A stretch of 64,000 nucleotides of DNA, taken from the NCBI GenBank assembly GCA_036365515.1, contig CM070873.1:222258876-222322875 (forward strand), written 5' to 3'. Below are positions 60,161 through 64,000 of this stretch, one piece after another; the stretch's first letter is position 1, and every line of letters starts with the position of its first letter. This stretch comes from Torymus aiolomorphi (lineage: Eukaryota > Arthropoda > Insecta > Hymenoptera > Torymidae). A model generated the notes under the pieces. That model searched no databases. It was not told the origin of the DNA and saw only the letters and a program-made list of their open reading frames with translations. The translations under genes and the position numbers were made by a program.

Positions 60161-60200
60161 CCGCTGCCAATTCATTGGCACGTAGCTTCCTCAAAATAAT
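60161..60200. repeat. Dispersed repeat with TGCCAAT/ATTGGCA hairpin, copy 3
   Basis: CCGCTGCCAATTCATTGGCA, then CGTAGCTTCCTCAA. The tail diverges from the other copies after about 40 bp. Confidence 0.75.
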
Positions 60201-60238
60201 TTTTTGATTTCTTTTATTAAATTAAAATTCGAAAAATA

Positions 60239-60329
60239 AATTTTTCTGCCCTCCGGCCGGAAAGCGCCAACTTCCCGGCCGCTGCGCGAAACGAAGTTGC
60301 CGCTTTCCAGCGCCGTCGAGCAGAAAAAT
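60239..60329. repeat. GC-rich hairpin
   Basis: ATTTTTCTGC, GGAAAGCG and AACTTC on the left pair with GAAGTTG, CGCTTTCC and CAGAAAAAT on the right around CCGGCCGCTGCGCGAAAC. It overlaps the next hairpin by a few bases. Confidence 0.8.
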
Positions 60330-60464
60330 AGTATACACACCTTGGCCAATAAAAAAGAAAGCCTCAGATCACATGTTTGTCAACCTCGGCTTCGCCTCGG
60401 CCGACAATTACATGTGACCTGACGTTTCTTATTTTACTGGCCTAGGTATGTAATATACTATTTC
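60326..60464. repeat. Hairpin with GGCTTCGCCTCGG loop and AATAGTATA ends
   Basis: AAATAGTATACACACCTTGG...GATCACATG pairs with CATGTGACC...CCTAGGTATGTAATATACTATTT around CCTCGGCTTCGCCTCGGCCG. It has the same type of end as the hairpins at 9407, 15300 and 58275 but an unrelated stem. Confidence 0.85.
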
Positions 60465-60705
60465 ACGAAAAAAATTGGAAAAATTTTATGGAAAATATTA
60501 ACTTGTAATTTTTTCATGGCTATTCATTGAGGTTCCATTTGCAATTTATTTGTTTGTGATTATAATTCTTATATGAATGGAAAACAATCTTCTTCAAGTT
60601 CTATTCTTCATCAAATTTTTCTTCTTCAAGTCCACTGTCAACGGCTTCTCGTCGTACATTGGTTCGAAATAAAATAAATATTCTAAAGTTGTTCTTTGAT
60701 TGTGT

Positions 60706-63700
60706 TTACCTCAAATATTTCTGAAATTTATGAACCAATCATTTTGCCAAAAGAACTCATCCGAGAACTATCAATAATATACCTCTACAATGAATTTTGA
60801 AGCGAATAAGACAATTTTACTCTTGTAATAGTTGAACATATAAAAATCATTTTTTTTTTCATTTTTCAATTTTTACGTTTTTGTTAATAACAAAAGAACC
60901 GTGATAGCTAGAGAATTATTTTTTTTAGAAAATATAGGTAATTTAATTCTCTTTCGAATGCCACCCACCCCATTTAGATACATAGAGCCGTTCTCGAGAA
61001 ATTACGATTTAAAAAAAAATTGAAAAAAATTTTAACCTCAAATATCTCCGAAATTTATGGATCAATCCTTTTGCCCAAAGAACTCACTCGATTGGTATAC
61101 AAAATCTACCCCTACAAAGAATTTCAAAGTGATTAAGCCAATTTTACTATAGTTATTGAACGACAAAGAAAATCACTTTTTTTTATAAATTATTTTTTTT
61201 TCTCAAAAAATAATGAATAAAAAAACCTAAAAATTTAGTAAGTTATAGTACTTAATATCCTTTATAATCAAAAAAATATTCATGTTAATATCTTTTTTTA
61301 ATTTCAAAATATAACCTATTTACAAAAAAATTACGTTTTCATCAATAACTTATGACGAAATATAGCTACCGACTATTTTTTTTTTATATTGTAGATCCTA
61401 CATACAGAGAATTCATGATATATAAACAATATTTATTCTAAATATTAAAAAAAATCGAAAATAAAAATTTTGAAAATTAAAAAATGGCTATAAAAAAAAT
61501 GCTGCCAATTCATTGGCACGTAGCTTCTCAAACTTAATTTACTGATTCCTTTAATTAATTTTTAATTCCAATATTTAAAATTTAATACTTCAGAAAGACA
61601 GAAATAACAAAACTCCAACATAATTTATTCAAATTTTTATAGATTATACATTTCCACAAAATTTCACATACATAAAATATATATCACAATTGCCTATAAA
61701 TTTGCAACTGATATTTAGAGCTCTATGTATATGAATGTAATTTATAGCATTCGAAACATAATTAAATTACCTATATTGTCTAAAAAAAATTAATTTTCTA
61801 GCTATCACGGTTCTTTTGTTATTAACAGAAATGTAAAAATTTAAAAATAAAAAAAAAAATGAGTTTTGGATGTTCAACTATTGCGATAGTAAAATTGTCT
61901 TATTCGCTTCAAAATTCATTGTACAGGTATATTATTGATAGTTCTCAGAGTTTTTTTGGCAAAATGATTGGTTCATAATTTTCAGAGATATTATAAACTA
62001 AAATTATCTTTTTATAAATTAAATTTAATTTAATTATAAATTAAATTAAAAAAAAATTATAAATTAATCCTCAAGAAATAGATTTTAAAAAGTTCTAGAA
62101 AAATTGTAACCTCAAATATCTCTGAAATTTATGAACCAATCACTTTGCCAAAAGAACTCATCCGAGAACTATCAATAATATACATCTACAATTAATTTTG
62201 AAGCGAATAAAACAATTTTACTCTTGTAATAGTTGAACATATAAAATTCATTTTTTTTCATTTTTCAATTTTTACGTTTTTGTTAATAACAAAAGAACTG
62301 TGATAACTAGAGAATTAATTTTTTTAGAAAATATAGGTAATTTAATTCTCTTTCAAATACCACCCACCCCATTTAGATACATAGAGCCGTTTTCAAGAAA
62401 TTACGATTTAAAAAAAAATTGAAAAAAATTTTAACCTCAAATATCTTCGAAATTTATGGATCAATCCTTTTGCCCAAAGAACTTACTCGATTGGTATACA
62501 AAATCTACCCCTCCAAAGAATTTCAAAGTGATTAAGCCAATTTTACTATAGTTATTGAAAGACAAAAAAAAATCACTTTTTTTTATAAATTATTTTTTTT
62601 CTCAAAAAATAATGAATAAAAAAACCTACAAATTTAGTAAGTTATAGTACTTAATTAATATTAATCCTTTATAACCAAAAAAATATTCATGTTAATATCT
62701 TTTTTTAATTTCGAAATATAACCATTTACAAAAAATTACGTTTTCATCAATAGCTTATGACGAAATATAGCGACCGACCTTTTTTTTTTTAAATTGTAGA
62801 TAATTTTATCCTACATACAGAGAATTCATGATATACAAACAATATTTGTTCTAAATATTAAAAAAAATCGAAAATAAAAATTTTGAAAATTAAAAAATGG
62901 CTATAAAAAAAAAAACGCTGCCAATTCATTGGCACGTAGCTTCTCAAACATAATTTACTGATTCCTTTAATTAATTTTTAATTCCAATATTTAAAATTTA
63001 ATACTTCAGAAAGACAGAAATAACAAAACTCCAACATAATTTATTCAAATTTTTATAGATTATATATTTCCACAAAATTTCACATACATAAAATATATAT
63101 CACAATTGCCTATAAATTTGCAACTGATATTTAGAGCTCTATGTATATGAATGTAATTTATAGCATTCGAAACATAATTAAATTACCTACATTATCTAAA
63201 AAAAATTAATTTTCTAGCTATCACGGTTCTTTTGTTATTAACAGAAACGTAAAAATTTAAAAATTAAAAAAAAAATGAGTTTTGGATGTTCAACTATTAC
63301 TATAGTAAAATTGTCTTATTCGCTTCAAAATTCATTGTACAGGTATATTATTGATAGTTCTCGGCAGAGTTTTTTTGGCAAAATGATTGGTTCATAATTT
63401 TCAGAGATATTATAAACTAAAATTATCTTTTTATAAATTAAATTAAATTTAATTATAAACTAAATTAAAAAAAATTATAAATTAATCCTCAAGAAATAGA
63501 TTTTAAAAATGTCTAGAAAAATTGTAACCTCAAATATCTCTGAAATTTATGAACTAATCACTTTGCCAAAAGAACTCATCCGAGAACTATCAATAATATA
63601 CATCTACAATTAATTTTGAAGCGAATAAAACAATTTTACTCTTGTAATAGTTGAACATATAAAATTCATTTTTTTTCATTTTTCAATTTTTACGTTTTTG

Positions 63701-64000
63701 TTAATAACAAAAGAACCGTGATTGCTAGAGAATTAATTTTTTTAGAAAATATAGGTAATTTAATTCTCTTTTGAATACCACCCATCCCATTTAGATACAT
63801 AGAGCCGTTCTCAAGAAATTACGATTTAAAAAAAAATTGAAAAAAATTTTAACCTCAAATATCTTCGAAATTTATGGATCAATCCTTTTGCCCAAAGAAC
63901 TTACTCGATTGGTATACAAAATCTACCCCTCCAAAGAATTTCAAAGTGATTAAGCCAATTTTACTATAGTTATTGAACGACAAAAAAAATCACTTTTTTT
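60706..64000. repeat. Tandem array of a 1.4-kb unit containing a foldback, runs off the window
   Basis: Landmarks repeat with a period of about 1.40-1.42 kb: CATAGAGCCG at 60981, 62380 and 63798; GCTGCCAATTCATTGGCACG at 61501 and 62918. Within each unit, AGCTATCACGGTTCTTTTGT (61799, 63213) and its inverse (about 62284, 63702) bracket a foldback with long AT-rich arms. Copies differ by scattered substitutions and small indels. No ORF. Two full periods are visible and the array is cut by the window end. Confidence 0.9.

Overview
The window is animal nuclear DNA, most likely from an insect and probably a hymenopteran (a small wasp is my best guess). The reasons are a BTB-Pipsqueak transcription factor gene of arthropod type, arthropod-style introns, AT-rich intergenic DNA cut by short CpG- and GA-rich segments, and a dense load of small inverted-repeat transposons. 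No species can be fixed from the sequence alone. There are no rRNA or tRNA genes, no CRISPR and no bacterial-style operons.

Layout. From 1 to about 34 kb there is no convincing protein-coding exon. AT-rich DNA alternates with CpG-rich blocks (about 0-0.9, 1.44-2.4, 3.1-3.85, 4.3-5.25, 16.1-17.75, 22.6-24.3, 25.2-26.8, 27.47-27.97, 28.75-29.97, 30.6-31.4, 31.7-32.3 and 33.35-33.85 kb). At least two of these end in good splice donors (26794, 29966). They are plausible alternative promoters and leader exons of the gene at 34.2-40 kb. A repeat-rich stretch (6.5-21 kb) holds foldback elements, hairpin clusters and two copies of a CCCTGGTAGAAATC-ended element, one of them carrying a nested palindrome.

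The one clear gene is at 34498-36921 (two coding exons, 734 residues): a BTB plus Pipsqueak-domain transcription factor that resembles jim lovell (lov). It has a leader exon with its own acceptor (34230) and an upstream ORF. A long AT-rich region that may include an extended 3'UTR follows.

From 46.5 to 64 kb the DNA is transposon graveyard. It holds a decayed CxxC-type ORF interrupted by a MITE with TTA duplications, and a dead MADF-domain gene. It also holds a giant foldback element (53.0-58.26 kb) into which two unrelated elements have jumped, leaving TA and 8-bp ATTGTTCT duplications, and a 1.4-kb tandem array running off the window end. Between 49.14 and 50.70 kb lies the least familiar feature: about 12 copies of a short unit with up to three stem-loops. 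Its stems differ between copies, and some of the changes are compensatory. It sits downstream of a CpG-rich segment and upstream of possible non-coding exons. This is the best candidate for something undescribed, possibly a structured non-coding RNA. The second candidate is a set of hairpins with unrelated stems that share a CTCGCTnCGCTCGG-like loop and AATAGTAnATTAC-like ends.
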